NCBI RefSeq assembly: GCF_025698545.1
Contig: NC_068575.1
Span: 50,849,980-50,913,979 of the forward strand
Reading direction: 5' to 3'
Length of the DNA: 64,000 bases
Source: Gossypium raimondii
Lineage: Eukaryota > Streptophyta > Magnoliopsida > Malvales > Malvaceae
Under the pieces are notes generated by a model, which was given only the letters and a program-made list of their open reading frames with translations, was not told where the DNA came from and made no database searches. A program made the translations under genes and the position numbers. Below are positions 21,302 through 33,510 of this stretch, in pieces. How positions within the stretch are numbered: the first letter of the stretch is position 1; each line of letters begins with the position of its first letter.

Positions 21302-24300
21302 ACATTCGCTCCAATACTCGAGACAAGGTATTTCTCAAATTAGACTTGATAGACGACATATTGGTGTGTCAGTTGAATTGCTCAATTTCTATTAGACTAA
21401 GGAATTGTTTAGATTATCAACTAAGATAAGATATCTTCTCCCATTACGATCCGATCACATAATGCAACTTAGTATTAGTTAAATGTTGGATAATTAATGA
21501 GCTAATATTTACTTTCATTTTACTTTGTATAGAAAAACTATTGAAGACAATATACAAAAAGATATTAATGATAACAATGGAGTTTTCTTAAACCAAATTG
21601 TTCAAAAAATTATAAATACATAGACATAATCACTACACTAAAAGCACTAGATCCCAATAGGCCGACGATGGAGGATAGTGTTAGGGGCGGTTGGAGAAGG
21701 GTACAACAATTTGGGCTTCTATGGTGAAGGGAAAATGAAACAAGGAAAAAGAACAAAAGAAAGAAGAAATAAAAGAGGAAGAAGAGAAAAGAGAGGGAAA
21801 GCAGAGAACAGCTAAGGAAGGCGGTGACATGAGGCAGCACTAGGTAGTGGTGGTGGCCTAAAAAGAAAGAAGAAAAGAAAAGGAAAGAAAAAGAGACGAG
21901 ATAGTCAAAAGTCAAAACTACAAAAAAATTACTTACCCACGTGGAAAATTGAGAAAATTACGTGAAAATTCTCAAAATTCAATATCATCTTTTCATAAAA
22001 AAATTTAACGACAACTAATATAGGGTGACTAAAATATAACTTTAAAGAGTTTAGTGGCTGAATCAAAAAATTAATAGTTGATAGAATGAAGTCAATAGTT
22101 TAATGACCATTCTTGTACTTTACCCTTGAATATATTAAAATATTTGATCAAATACGGATCACAATAAATCATATGGTTTTTTTTAGACTCTCTAATATTC
22201 AATAGTCATGTTGGGTTCTAATTAAATTTAGAGTTAAGTCGAGTTAAACTCTTGTAGGGTTATTTTTTCTACCCACAAAACTTGAACATGAAATCTTCCT
22301 TAGTACTAGACCAAACAAGCATTAGTAATTGTAGGTTTGATTTTAGAATCAAGTTATACTCGAGAACTTTAAGATCTACGCACAACGAATTGTTTTAATT
22401 TGGTTAAATTCTAATGATAGTTTCTGTACTTATCAATTTGCGCGAATTCAGTTGCTTTACTTTTATTTGTTTAAAATTAGTCTCTTTACTTTTCGAATTG
22501 CTCATTTTCAGTCCTTTCGTTAACTGTTTATGTTATCTATGTTTAAAATTCAGTTTAATCACAAATTTAGTCCTCAATCTTTACAAGTTTTATTAAAACT
22601 TTTGTACTTTTACAATTTTTCATGGGATAAACCAAGTTGTTAGGTGTGATGATGTAAGACTCTTAAGATTATGCCATGTTATAATCTAAAATTAAAAGAA
22701 TAAAAATCATATAAAATCTATAAAAAATCTAAAAATTAAGAAAAATTGAAAACGATAAGAAACATAAAAAATGATAATATATACATATACCAAATAAAGT
22801 ATATCTACTTAGTTTCTTCTTCTAAGTAAAAAGAAATCAATTTTTTTTTATAGATTTGAAGCTTTAGACCCATCCTCCTATTCTTCAACATCAAATCCAA
22901 TCATTTTTTTCTTAATAAAAAAAAATCAATCATAGCAATAGTTCTTCAACAAGTAACCTACAATGATTTCAAAATAAAAATAAATAAAGCTTTAAAATTT
23001 TCAAATTTGTTAGTGAGTTTTGGTATTTGGATTGTTTTTCTTCATTGATTGTGATGAGGGTCCTCTTAGATTGATTTCACCATGGAAGCATTTTCTAATA
23101 TTTGGGAATTCATCAAACTCTCTATGACTTCAGGGTGTGTGGGGCAGGGCCAAGTTCTGGATTTTTTTTTCTTTTTTCTTCAATTCTAAGGATAAATCCA
23201 CCCCTTGATTCTCAATTTTTTATCTCATCGTTTTCTCTTCAACATTATAATGGAAAAAATTATTTTTGGGTCAAAAAAATTTTCATGAATAAGTTTGATG
23301 AGCTTTTTTGGATTTGAAAGTTGATGATTTAAACAATTATAAAATAATAAGATTAAGAAAGAACCAAAAGGGGGGGGGGGATGTTCAAATCTAAATAGGA
23401 TTGAAGAAAAAAGGTGACTTATCCAATAAAAATTATGTTAAAATATGCAATTAGTCCTTGCATTTTGAAAAATTGAGATTTAATCCTCTACTTTAAAGGA
23501 TAAAAATTAAGTTTTGTTATTTAAAAATCTCAGTGAAATCATTAAAATCGTAATGTTTTCCATAAAAAAGTACCAATTTGGCATGTTAGTTAGGTCGCTC
23601 TCATGTGACGTCGTATATGATTGGTAGAAAATAAACATATTAAGTTGATAAATTTTAATAGAAACTATCAACGACGATATTGATTGAACTAAGATTTTTA
23701 AATTGAAAAAAGCAGGAGGGTTGAATTTTAACTTTTAAAGCACAATAACTAAATCTCAAATTCTCTAGAAGTATAAGGACTAACCGCATATTTTAACCAA
23801 AAAATTAAGAAAATATAGAAGAATGGGCTAAATTAACAAATGTGATAAAGATTGAGGGTGAAACCTATGATTATATATAGCAGAAAAAAAGTTAAGAGAG
23901 AGACTGAAAAGGAGAAGTTTGAAAAGTAGAAAAGATCAAATTTAAGGAAATAAAAGTAAAAGGGCTAAATAAGTAACCTTTTAAATGCTGAAGGGGAAAA
24001 GTAACCATTCATCCTCGGTGAAATGTATCCAGACTTGAAAATGGGGTAATAATTAAAGCATGCTTTCAAACTTTTGAACGACTACAAATTGCCAACATGG
24101 TTGAGCTCTCTTTTCATAAACAAAAGCCAAGTCAATCCATAATGTTCACACTACCTAGATACGGTTTCCTACACAAATCTTGCATTTTGCATGCTCCTTT
24201 ATTAAATGTTTGCTTTACACTTCTTTAATTGCGCAAATCTTTCAATTTTATTTTACTTCCTTTCTTTATATCAACTATTGCATTTTTAGGTAGAGACTAT

Positions 24301-24840
24301 ATTATTAGAAACCTCCCCAAAATTCGAAAAAATTAATCTTCAAATAAATATAAATTTAATTTAATTATACCAAAAAATAATATTCATGACATTTTATCCC
24401 AATCCCAATATTAAAATTGAGTTAACCATTCTGATTCTAATTCAAAAAAAAAGACCCAAGCGTCAATGAAAACGTTCACACGTTGTTTCTCAGGTACTTG
24501 TCAAAGTCGGGGATACATAGTACTTCCATACAAAAAGAACTAAGAAGTCCAAAACCCTTTTGACGCATGCATGCAAATTGCCACCTTTAGATTAAAAAAT
24601 TCTTGGCATCTCTAGTGATGATTTTATAGGTCAGGGTAATTTGTTTACGTCGGATTATGACTCGATTTAAAAAAAAACTTTTTAAGTTTAAATTTGTATA
24701 AATTATCTCTAAATTTTAGTGCCAGTTCATGGCATATATCAAAGTTCTGTTTTACTCCTACAATGCATAAATTAGTTATATATATTATTTTAATTATTTT
24801 TAAAAGCTTATACGTTAAAAAAACCTTTTAAAATGCCAAA
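21302..24840. other. AT-rich intergenic DNA
   Basis: No gene is recognised. Purine-rich low complexity lies at 21740-21910, and an 11-G run at 23370-23380. Two tracts rich in TTAGTCC/CTTTACTTTT-type words (22400-22620 and 23440-23780) resemble degraded small repeats. The short open frames here are low-complexity. Confidence 0.5.
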
Positions 24841-24844
24841 AAAT

Positions 24845-25885
24845 AATTTATTTAAGCTTCTCTAATAAATTTGTATCCAATTAAGCTCTTACTATTAATT
24901 AAAATAATTAATTAAGCCCTCCATTAACGGTATTGATTATATTAACCCTTAAAATAAATTGACAGACCAATATATAAGATAATATCACGTGACACTTTGG
25001 TATTATCTAATTTTTTCCATAAAATGATTAAATTTTAAAATTTTTTATAAAGAATCAGAAAAATTATAAAAATATTAAAATTGATGTAAACTTATTAAAG
25101 TTATAAAAAATCATAAAATATTATAAATATTATGAAATATAAAAATAATAAATTATGAAATTAATAAAATTATTTAAAATATTTAAAATAAAAAAAAATG
25201 TATTTGCCATAATAAATTATAATAAACTATTAGCATATGTCATAATGAAATATTTTGACCAAGGTTTTCAGAACCGAACCGGTGGTTGATCGATCAAGCC
25301 ACCGAATTGCCAGTTCGACTGATTCGTCCAATTCAATTAAATAAAAAATAAAAAAAATTGGTTCAACTATCTGGTTCCCAGGTCAATCGATCTAATGGCT
25401 TTTTTGAATCGACACCCTTTCCGATTTTGGTCCAATCAGTCCAACTAACTAACCCGGTCCAGATCAAGTTTTTATGTTTTTTAAAATATTTTTATGATTT
25501 TTATATAATTTTAATATTTTTATATAAAATTTTAAATATTTTTTTTATTTTTTTATAATTTTTTTTGTAATTTATTAGAATTTTTTATTTTTATAATATT
25601 ATCATCTATTTTATAATTTTTATAAGTTTATATCAATTTTCATATTTTTTAATATTTAATAAAAAATATATTTTGATAATTTTTTTTTCTGATTTTTTAA
25701 ACATTTTTATGGGAAAAAATATTAGATTAAACTAGAGGTTGGCACGTGTCACTATCTAATTGGTCCGTTAATGGTCAATGTGGTCAATAACGAAAACTGT
25801 TAACGGGGGGCTTAATTGATTATTTTAGTTAACGATAGGGGCTTAATTTGGTTCGAATTTAATATAGGCGTTTAATCAATTTTTT
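24845..25885. mobile_element. Large AT-rich fold-back element, interrupted at the centre
   Basis: The left arm (about 24845-25240) matches the reverse complement of the right arm (about 25445-25885) in the same order: AATTAAGC, AATAAT(C/T)AATTAAGCCC, CCATTAACGG, AGATA-T--CACGTG and ATCAGAAAAA blocks. The centre (25255-25440) is a distinct sequence rich in AACCGG and GGTTCA words, and looks like an insertion. No reading frame. Long-arm inverted repeats of this kind are non-autonomous DNA transposons or fold-back elements; I cannot name a superfamily without clean target duplications. Confidence 0.6.
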
Positions 25886-26059
25886 TATATTTTCTTATGG
25901 GTTTTTGTTTTACATATAAACCTTTTTTAAACTTATTTAAAAAAAAAATAGGATTAAGGGTGTAAAAAGTGGTTGACCATTTAATAAAAATCAATTAATT
26001 GAATACTTGAATTATCAAAATGCATCAATAGGGTTCTTTGACTGTTAACTTTGATGGTC

Positions 26060-27060
26060 AACCATTAAAGTTATCAATTTTAGTTCTTTTATCTTTTTTA
26101 TAAGTTGACTCTGCTATGTGTTACAATCATGGTGTGACACGTAAATGAAAATGATAAAATTTTATTTTAATCCATAAAAATCACTAAAATTATTAAAATT
26201 ATAAAAGATATTTAAAATATAGAAGCTTATAAAATAAAAAATTATTAAAATTTATAAATAATATAGAAAACTTTTAAAAAATATTAAAATTTATTATATA
26301 TATGGAAAAATATAGAAATTTATAGAAATAGAAAAAAATATTTTTAAAAAAACATTATAAGAAAAATAAAAAAAAACCCATAAAAATTATAATTTAATCA
26401 TCTCAAACATAAAAAATAATAGCATAATCTAAATGGCCAGTTATTACTCCTTTACTGCAACAATTTTTTAAAGTGTGATTCAATTGTGGGGCTACTTGAT
26501 AGGCTTCAGTCAGATAAAAAGTTGGAAACAAGCATTCTGAGACCTAGGCTGTAGCCTATCAAGCCTACCCTACCGTTGAATAACACCTTAAAAAATGGTC
26601 GAGGTGAGGGAGTTATCACAGGCCATTTAGATGATGCCACTATTTTTTTTATTTTTGAGATGATTAAATTATAATTTTTATATATCTTATATTTTTTAAA
26701 AGTTTCTATTTTTATAATTTTTATATTATATAATAATTTTATAATTATAAAAATTCTATATATTTATTTTAATTTTATAATTTTATAGATTTTAATAATT
26801 TTCTATTTTTTATATTTGATAGTTAACTTTTATAATTTTTAAAAGTTTTCTATATTTTAAAATTTTAAATATATTTTTCTATGTTTTATATTTTTCTAAT
26901 AAATTTCTACTTTTTATATTTTCTATATTTTAAATAAATTTTATTTTTTCATAACTTTTTAAAATAATTTATTATCATTTTTTCCGTCATTTGGCACAAC
27001 CACAACATGACACGTGGCAAAGTTAACTAAAAAAATGAGATCGTTAACTTTGAGTGAGTA
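26060..27060. mobile_element. Large AT-rich fold-back element with tiny loop
   Basis: Arms of about 460 bp meet near 26530. Inner ends pair CTAAATGGCC..TTATTACTCC with CTAAATGGCCTGTGATAACTCC (reverse complement of 26590-26640), and GATAGGCTTCAG with GATAGGCTACAG. Outer ends share AAGTT(G/A)ACT and a CACGTG-like motif. It is non-coding. A transcript would form a long hairpin. Confidence 0.65.
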
Positions 27061-27540
27061 TTTAGTACACTAGCAGTGTATTTTTTTATTTCACAAATAA
27101 CCTTAAAAAATGACATGTGTCTCTTTTTAAAAAAAATATTTTAATATTTTACTAATACCTTTATAAGAAATTTGTCCATATGTGACCTCCTATACTCGAC
27201 CTAGACGTTGGATTTGAATTCGAAAGATAACATTGGCCACCAAGATGGCCTAGTAGCGGTCGGAGTTTATAAAACGGTTATTTTAAAGCACTTGTTTGTT
27301 TTTTAGGAAAAACTTTAGTGTGTTGTCTTCATTTTACTAAAAGATATCATTTTCCCAAAAACGCCGAAATTAAAATTTTATTTAGTAAAAGTCAATTTCC
27401 AGATTTTATGAGTTTTTTTTCCAAATCTCATTTACTTAACTATGTAGCGGAAAAAATGATATTTATCATGAGTTTAGTGGAAACTAGATTTTTATGCATG
27501 AATAATCAATAAACCATGTTTCAATAACCTAAAGCAAAAT
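27061..27540. other. Intergenic spacer
   Basis: No gene or clear repeat seen; a 64-aa open frame at 27318-27512 has no recognisable content. Confidence 0.45.
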
Positions 27541-28449
27541 AAAATGTCATGCATGTCAAACAATCCCAAAACCTAAGTCTTATGCCACCGTTCAAATCAA
27601 ATGTTACAGTCTTTGAATAGTAGAAATTGCAAAGAATCTAAAATACTTTTATAAAAAAAAAAACCAGTGCCAAGTTCTCCAGATGTCGAGTGCCCTAACC
27701 TGGTAAGTTATATGTAAATATGGAAATAAAAATGGGAGTGAGCTTATGAATCTCAGTGTGAGTTCAATCACAAGAAAATCAGTACAAACAATAAATAAAA
27801 CATATTAAGTAACAATGCATAGAATGATCACAATCAGTTAGCAGTTTAGAGTATCGATTTTTTTCAGATAAACCCATTAGTATAATATCTCAGAATTCAC
27901 AATTTATATATGTACGTGCTTATGAATGATAATGGAATTTTAGTATATTGAGAGATAGATCTTACCCAACTCCACTACACACCACAATGGGAGTTCCCTT
28001 GAACTCAAATATCCTTATATACTGATTTAGTGGTTTAACCATCACTGGTTTGCAGATAAATTATCGATGGGCTGTGGATGCACAACATATTTACAGATAA
28101 AATGGTCCCTGGGCTGCGGATGCACAACAAAATTTGCAGATAAAAATTGCCACTTGGCTGTGGATACACAACAAAATTTGTAGATAAAAACTTTCACTGG
28201 GTTGTGGATGCATAACAAATTTGCAGATAAACTACCAATCTTCCTCCGTATATATCATTGCACCTCATGCATTGTCATGCTTTGTAATAGAACAATTCAA
28301 CATTAGCAGCAGACATGTTTAACATGTATTCAAATCATCATTAACAGTAGACATGTTAAACATGTACTCAATTCATCATTAACAGTAGACATGCTTATCA
28401 TGTTCTTAGTAGGGTAGTAACAATATTATTACTAATAGTAGACATGCTT
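27541..28449 (-). mobile_element. Probable LTR-like remnant with minisatellites
   Basis: This is non-coding DNA with the block-and-minisatellite layout of the LTR superfamily. Tandem units lie at 28046-28236, and a second short repeat series (ATTAACAGTAGACATG) at 28290-28450. No termini are identified, so membership is inferred. Confidence 0.35.
28046..28236. repeat. Minisatellite, about 50 bp units
   Basis: Four units of GCAGATAAA..GGGCTGTGGATGCACAACA type are present. One unit carries the dyad GCCA-ct-TGGC and another CCC-t-GGG. Confidence 0.85.
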
Positions 28450-28690
28450 ATCATGCCTACCCCACCGTTGAATAACCCCTTAAAAGATGGTCGAGGTGGG
28501 GGAGTTATCACAGGCCATTTAGATGATGCCACTATTTTTTTATTTTATTTTTGAGATGATTAAATTATAATTTTTATATATCTTATATTTTTTTAAAAGT
28601 TTATATTTTTATAATTTTTATATTATATAATATTTTTTATAATTATAAAAAATTCTATATATTTTTGTTAATTTTATAATTTTTATAGAT
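28450..28690. repeat. Second copy of a fold-back arm
   Basis: About 240 bp repeat 26565-26795 in direct orientation: CTACCC(T/C)ACCGTTGAATAAC, GATGGTCGAGGTG, GGCCATTTAGATGATGCCAC and then an AT-rich tail. This is a partial relative of the fold-back element, or a duplicated arm. Confidence 0.75.
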
Positions 28691-29563
28691 TTTAAATATG
28701 GAATGTTTATAAATATGATAATATTAAGTTAAATATATATGTGTGTGTTAGGGTTTTAATAAGTATATCCTATTTGTATGGCGTAAATGATTATTGTAGT
28801 ATATATGTTTGGATTTTGGTGTACAAGTAAAGAGTTACGCTTAGTTTTCATTAATATAGTTAACTATATATATATATATATGTTAGGCTAAAGTATAAAT
28901 ATTTAATTATGTGCATATTGAATTTGGTTATATTAATTTGGCTTTAGCTTTTTACTAAAGAATGAGAAATTATTAAGCTATCAGCTAGGAAATTCATTTG
29001 TTAATAGTAGGTAAATAATACATATATAATATATGGTGTTTAAATTTTATTCGCTAGGTTAAAGCATAAGTGTATATATATATATTCATGTATATTCGCC
29101 TTTGGGTAGGTACTAAATAAGGCTAAATTGTGTTTGTGTTTTAGATGTGTGAACTTTTAAGTTATTTAAATTATGACTTGAATATATAGCATATTCAAGG
29201 CACTATTTGAATAAATTAGGATTGGTCATATTATTATAAAAAATAATAAAATCTATTATGGAATTAAATGAACAAGTTTTCTCAAATCTATATTCTTACT
29301 AGTATATATTTATCATGAATGAACACATGTTAACAATTAGATGTAAGTTAGGATTTAATAAATTTGAACATTTTGAATACGTTAGATTGGTAAATTTTGA
29401 TTGGCATTATAGTTGATTTGTGGAAGTGTTAACTCTGAAAATGTTATGAAAGAAATTTATTCTTTGGTGTTTAAAGAGTGTTAATGATTAGATTAAATTC
29501 TGTTACGTCTAGTAATGCCTTGTAACCCTAATCCAGCAACGAATATGGGTTAAGGGTGTTACA
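28691..29563 (+). mobile_element. LTR 3' end, plus orientation
   Basis: It ends TAATGCCTTGTAACCC..GGGTTAAGGGTGTTACA at 29563, matching the terminus at 32390-32438. Upstream is AT-rich and non-coding; the left limit is arbitrary. Confidence 0.5.
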
Positions 29564-30982
29564 GGGTCACTAGACCCTATAATAGTAAAATTTTCAATGG
29601 CGTCAGAAACAGTGGTTTGGGACCACCAAAATTCGATGAGTGAGCTCGTAAATTTTATTATTTTGGATTTACGAGTCAAATGTGATCTTAGAAAGATTTT
29701 GAATTAGTGAATTGTGTTTTAGAAGGATCTATTAGATTAAGTGGTTTCCAAAACGAGGTATCAAGACCTTAATTCTATAAACAGAGTCATAAATATTTTT
29801 ATAAATATTTAAGGAGTTTCATTAAGATAGTATTAAAGTTTCGTTAGAAAATTTTGATGTTTTGATAGTTAATTAAATAAAAATGACTAAATAAAAAAAT
29901 GCAAAACTTGCTAATTAAAGAAATAGTGATTAAATAGCCCAAATTGTAAATAAGGAGGACTTAAAGAGCAAATTGTCCTAAGTGAAGTGGCTGAAGCGGC
30001 ATAAGCAAAAAAAAATCTAGAAATTAGGTGATTTAAGGGCAAAATTGGAAATAAAATAAAATTAAAATAGCTAAAATGGGATTTTAAGGGTTTCTAGACC
30101 CTTTTTTCTCCAATTTTCTGTCCAAAAACACCATTAAAAAGCTATCAAGGTTGGTTTTCATATTTTAGCTTCATGTAAGTTTAATTCTTGCCTTGTTCTT
30201 GAAATCCTTGTGTTTTTAAGACTATTACAAGTTGGTCCAACTATTTATTTTATTAGTTTTTAATTTTATTAGAAATTTTGAAAGTTACCATTGATGAATG
30301 CTGGATGTTTTTGATGAATTAACATGGATTTAGAGCTTTAATTTTGTTATATGATGTTTTTATCAAGTGATTTTGATAGATATTGATTTTAGGACCAAAT
30401 TGTGAAAAGATTAAATATTAGGGTTTGGTATTGAAATTTTGAATATCAAGAGCTTTATAATAGCCTGGAATATTTAGATAAGCTATCAATTGAGAAAAAT
30501 TAGCTCAATCGGTAGACTAATTAGTGAGGGACAAAACGGAAAAAGTTGTAAAAGTTGGGGTAATTATGAAATTTTGAAAATTGAGTGGTATTAATGGTGA
30601 AGTGAATTGGAACTGAAATATGTGCTAATGAATGGATAATTTTATATTTTAGATCAAGAGCCCGTAGATAATCGTGAAAAGGGAAAATTAGCAGATTAGT
30701 CCCTAAACTACTACAAATCTTATATTTTAATCCAGGTAAGTTCTTACGGTTAAACTTTAATATTATATATCGAATTAATAAATGGTATCATGTATTTATT
30801 CATATCTATTGTTGAAGTGAAATATTGCTAAAGTTATGAATTTAAGTTGAATGTTTGAAACGTTTGGAACGCGGGATTTGAGTACATTCGGCATTTGACA
30901 AATTGACGACATCAGAGGAAAATGTGAAAAATTACCCAAGTAAACCGAGGTTCAGCATTTGTTGCAAAATTTCGTGTTTACT

Positions 30983-31236
30983 TTTCGTTTAGCTCTCACG
31001 AGATTCTGTTTAACTTATATGAGTTTTCGTTCAGTTTTTTCGAGCTTCTGTTCAACTCATATGAGTTTCCGTTCAGCTCTATTGAGCTTCTGTTTAACCC
31101 TTATAGGTTTTCGTTAAACTCTTTTGAGCTCTGTTTAACCTTTATGGGCTTCCGTTCAGCTCTTATGAGCTTCCGTTCAACCCTTATGGGTTTCTGTTTA
31201 GCACTTATGTGCTTCTGTGTAGCCTTTGGGCTTCTG
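30983..31236 (+). repeat. Minisatellite, 21-22 bp dyad units
   Basis: About eleven units of TTCCGTTCAGCTCTTATGAGC type stand in tandem; GCTCTTATGAGC is self-complementary apart from its centre. The array is enclosed by inverted flanks GGATTTGAGTACAT (30873-30886) and ATGTACTCATATCC. Confidence 0.95.
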
Positions 31237-31847
31237 GTTATGATGTACTCATATCCGTAAGTTGTTCTCTGATTCGGTAAGGATTGGTAAGTGAAGTTAT
31301 GAAATTAATATTTGAAGGTTTATTGTTATTATTGGAATTGTTATGAACTAAGTACATTTATCAATTGAAGTTGTGATTGACAGGGAAAGTACATTGAATG
31401 AATTTATTTTAGTTGATGTGTTATAGTAGGTTCGATAAGATTTATATTTAAAGCCATCAAACTTACTAAGCTTCTTTAAGCTTACTTGTCTTGTTTAATG
31501 TTTTTGTATATTAACGTGAGGTCGGAAGATCGGATCAACACATCAAGCCACACTATCCAACTTAATCTGGTAGCTTTTGCAATATATTCTTGGGTTTATA
31601 TAGCATGTATAGGGTTGGTTTGGAATGAAATACTTTGAAATATGGTCGTGAATGATATATGCTTATGTCATACCTAATTTGATGAGTTAAATAGGTTAGT
31701 TTATGTATTTGAATTTGAGTATTTGTGATGCTGTATCATACCTAAAACATGATTTTGGCTTGTGTTGATTGCTTGTTTGGGATGTATTGATGTACTAAAA
31801 TATTGTGTATAGGTTGATATCAAAATGGGAGAGAAAAATGGTCTATT

Positions 31848-32205
31848 TTCGTCCACACGGGCGTGTGTCTCAGCCGTGTGTCACACACGGCCTAACACAT
31901 GGGCGTCTGGTCCGAGCATGTGTCCTTTGCATCTTAAAATTGAGAAATAGAATGCCCAAGTTATTGCACACAGCCTAGCACACGGGCGTGTGGCTTGGCC
32001 GTGTGACCCCTGGACATTAATTTTACAATACACGGCCTAGCACACGGGTGTGTGGCTTGGCCGTGTGACCCAAGTCAGAGAGTTACACGGGTTGGGACAC
32101 GACTGTGTGCCTCACATCGAATGCCCACACGACCTAAAACACGGGAGTGTCTTTTGGCCGTGTGAGCCACACAGCCTAGCCACATAGGCGTGTATCCCCT
32201 GCACT
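31848..32205. repeat. ACACGG / CCGTGT palindromic array
   Basis: Best-preserved array of the window: repeated ACACGGGCGTGTGGC, TTGGCCGTGTGACCC and ACACGGCCTAGCACACGGG. It is a CpG island in AT-rich DNA. Confidence 0.9.
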
Positions 32206-32438
32206 TAAGGAAAATTTTGAAATTTTGGGAAAAATTCTCTGAGTTTCCGGTTTAGTCCCGATTTATTTCTAATACATATTTTGGGCCTCGAGGGCTCATA
32301 CAAGGGACAATTTAAATGATTTATGATTAGTTTCTAATGCATATGCTAAATGATGTGTAATGTTTGTATTTGATCGGAAAATTCCAGTAATGCTCCGTAA
32401 TTCTGTTCCGACGATGGATAAGGGTTAGGGGTGTTACA

Positions 32439-32965
32439 AACCCATTTAAACTCAAGGGTCCTCTAACCCACTTAAACTCAAGATCGCTAGGCCTTTCAAG
32501 CCCATCTTGACCGCAATGTCCCACTGGCCAACACAGATGGAGCTTACAAACGTTCCAATGCAACTTAGACACACTCTTGCATTACTCAGGTGCCTTTAAA
32601 CCGATTGCCTCAATATCACACCAACATATTTATAAATTCAATTTTCCCTTCACTGTCTATTTTATTTGCTCTTTTGAGATTCGAACCCTAAGACCTTTAG
32701 GATTTTATGATACTCAGAGTTTACAATCAAGTCCCATAGGCTCAACTCTCAACTTGGAACGAGCAAACCATAGTTAAACCACTTGAGAACTGAATCAACA
32801 AAGCCAAACCCGCGTTCCAGTACCTTAAAGTCCCCCACTAAGGTTACAAGTTCATGTTACCAAGCTCGACTTCTAAATTGCTTGTAGGAGCCTTCATTGG
32901 TTCCAGCAGTGGGAAACGAAAATGATTCTGACGTTTAAACAATAGCAAAGAAATTGCTTCTAAAT
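32439..32965. other. Intergenic spacer
   Basis: Moderately GC-richer than its surroundings. It has two copies of a short CCCA(T/C)TTAAACTCAAG word near 32440-32480 but no gene that I can identify. Confidence 0.45.
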
Positions 32966-33510
32966 TGTTGGAAATATACTATTGCAAACAAAAACATTAG
33001 CAGTGACAGGAAACCAAACTAAGTGTAGATAAACAAAGCAATCACTATACTGTGGAAGAACCACTGCCTTAGAAGCGATTTCACCCTAATCCGTGTAATC
33101 GAAAATGGGCATCGCCCCCCAAGGTTAACACGATACTTCCAAATTCGTACACTCGAATGAGGAAGATGGAACTCAAAAGGTTTACTCTTCTCGTAAACGT
33201 TGGGAAATAAACTAAAAGAAACTCAAGTAAACTACACTAGGTTCAATTCCCAGGAAAAATTAGAGGGGTCACAGACGGTCCCCTTAAAATCCAATCTCTT
33301 AGACAAAATATCGCACTAATGTAATTTAGTAAAACACTAGAATTTTCTATAGAGTAAGAACGAGAGAGAAAAGAGATAACTGAGTTTTCTTGTTTTTCTA
33401 TGTTGTGAAAAATGAGTAGAATAGCCTACTATTTATATTGTTTTCAGAAGATGCAAAATGGTAAAATAACAATGTATGTTTCAAAAAATAGTAAAGGATT
33501 TTCCTCAACA
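32966..33510 (-). mobile_element. Probable copia-type LTR, solo, minus
   Basis: The minus strand starts TGTTGAGGAAAATCC and ends ATTTCCAACA, with TG..CA ends over 545 bp. A TATA box ATATAAATAG lies at about 33428-33439 on the minus strand. No primer-binding site or second LTR is adjacent. The flanking 5-mers (TAAAT, AAAAA) do not match, so either the target duplication has decayed or the limits are slightly off. Confidence 0.55.

Larger units (their letters stand above)
29564..32438 (+). mobile_element. Non-coding 3-kb-family element, plus
   Basis: Collinear with 13838-16711 (same blocks, same order) and ends GGGTTAGGGGTGTTACA at 32438. Features in order are a splice-like TCATGTAAGTTTAATTCTTG block (30174), TTTTAGATCAAGAG (30651), GGTAAGTTC (30736), the minisatellite 30983-31236, a TTACTAAGCTTCTTTAAGCTTAC block (31465) and the ACACGG array 31848-32205. 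No reading frames. It is probably a long solo LTR; internal gag/pol is absent. Confidence 0.7.

Noticed and set aside
21610-21915. 101-aa Phe/Leu/Ser-rich frame
   Set aside because: Product of a purine/pyrimidine low-complexity tract, not a membrane protein family.
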